From Pyrinomonadaceae bacterium (GTDB taxonomy: Bacteria; Acidobacteriota; Blastocatellia; Pyrinomonadales; Pyrinomonadaceae): 6,743 bases of DNA. Position numbers and translations under genes: made by a program. The stretch is taken from NCBI GenBank assembly GCA_013695245.1, contig JACDAW010000384.1, positions 1 to 6,743 of the forward strand. Direction: 5' to 3'. The notes beneath the pieces are model-generated. The model was not told the origin of the DNA, did not search any database, and worked only from the letters and a program-made list of their open reading frames with translations. Below are positions 6,232-6,743 of the stretch, in pieces; the first letter of the stretch is position 1, and each line of letters opens with the position of its first letter.

Positions 6232-6311
6232 GAGGAGTTCCCTTGGCCTTGAGCGCTATTTAATTTTCTATTACAAGTAAAACATACCTCTCAACAAAAA
6301 TTTCGCTCGTA

Positions 6312-6340
6312 AGCCTACAGCCCTCGCAATCATTCGTCAA
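6312..6340 (-). promoter_or_regulatory. Candidate promoter of the diguanylate cyclase gene
   Basis: On the minus strand TTGACG (6340-6335) is followed after 17 bases by TAGGCT (6317-6312), a very good -35 with a weak -10. Transcription would start near 6305, leaving a leader of about 75 bases. A second, poorer option is TTGTTG with TAATAG closer to the gene. The placement in the divergent gap supports a promoter somewhere here, but not this exact one. Confidence 0.3.
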
Positions 6341-6419
6341 CGATAATTTCATCGGCGTTGGCTTGAGCAACCGTCGCTATGCTACGCTATCACTTCAGAT
6401 CGCATTCACGAAGAGAACA

Positions 6420-6743
6420 ATGAGCCAACCGAATTTTGAACTTGACGCCCTCGCCGTTTTCTCGCACCCCGACGATGCGGAACTCACCGCCGCCGGAACG
6501 CTTCTCAAACTAAAATCACTCGGCTATCGCACAGGCGTGCTTGATACGACGCGCGGAGAGATGGGAACACGCGGCACGCCCGAAGGCCGCGCGGAAGAAG
6601 CACACGAGGCGGGGCGCGTGATGAATTTAGATTTGCGATTAAACTTGGAACTGCCGGACGGTCATGTGCAGGTGACTGACGAAGCGCGCCGGAGGATGGT
6701 GCGCGTGCTTCGCATCCATCGGCCGAAGGTGATCTTCACGCAG
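6420..6743 (+). CDS. bshB1: PIG-L family deacetylase, bacillithiol biosynthesis BshB1-type (runs off right edge)
   Basis: The plus strand is open from ATG 6420 to the window end, 108 residues. Residues 8-27 begin the PIG-L fold: the zinc-binding SHPDDAEL (15-22, His16 and Asp19 as metal ligands, Asp18 as likely general base). LDTTRGEMGTRGTPEGRAEE (41-60) followed by NLELPDGH (75-82) is the pattern that separates BshB1 from other PIG-L enzymes. BshB1 removes the acetyl group from N-acetylglucosaminyl-malate, the second step in making the thiol bacillithiol, in the cytoplasm. The family usually runs to about 230-240 residues, so roughly half is missing, including the later zinc-ligand His. The ribosome site is weak (GAAGAG, 4-5 bases before the ATG). 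The gene faces away from the diguanylate cyclase, sharing a 188-base gap. A mycothiol- or other sugar-directed deacetylase is possible but fits less well. Confidence 0.85.
   Translation, partial: MSQPNFELDALAVFSHPDDAELTAAGTLLKLKSLGYRTGVLDTTRGEMGTRGTPEGRAEEAHEAGRVMNLDLRLNLELPDGHVQVTDEARRRMVRVLRIHRPKVIFTQ

Overview
The window looks like chromosomal DNA of an Acidobacteriota member, most likely class Blastocatellia. The main pointers are a secreted protein ending in a DUF4214-type region with the 'SAAFFLSIEFQ' style of sequence common in that class, a secreted protein with a PPDTIGDVGP segment, a medium-high GC content with GCG/CGC-rich coding, and a BshB1-type deacetylase. The taxonomic call is from remembered family distribution, not from a marker gene.

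Layout. Positions 1-489 (minus) hold the 5' part of a secreted protein that runs off the left edge. Positions 490-1443 are a gene-poor divergent intergenic region of about 950 bases with several inverted repeats. Positions 1444-3072 (plus) encode a 542-residue exported protein: two tandem Spy/CpxP-like LTxxQ helical domains followed by a DUF4214-type C-terminal half. A strong two-way terminator (3102-3141) separates it from a block of minus-strand genes.

The minus-strand block reads, in transcription order: a membrane-bound GGDEF diguanylate cyclase interrupted by a one-base frameshift (6231-5364), a possible 40-residue small protein (5302-5180), a diacylglycerol-kinase-family lipid kinase (5105-4194) and a secreted endonuclease/exonuclease/phosphatase (EEP) fold phosphodiesterase (4138-3185). 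The last two may be cotranscribed and could act on lipid or phosphoester substrates on either side of the membrane, but this is inference. At the right edge (6420-6743, plus) a PIG-L/BshB1-type deacetylase of bacillithiol synthesis starts and runs off the end.

No tRNA, rRNA, CRISPR array, transposase or phage gene was found. The most notable items are the Spy-Spy-DUF4214 architecture, the frameshifted diguanylate cyclase, the lipid kinase/EEP pairing, the hairpin-rich intergenic region and the small ORF.
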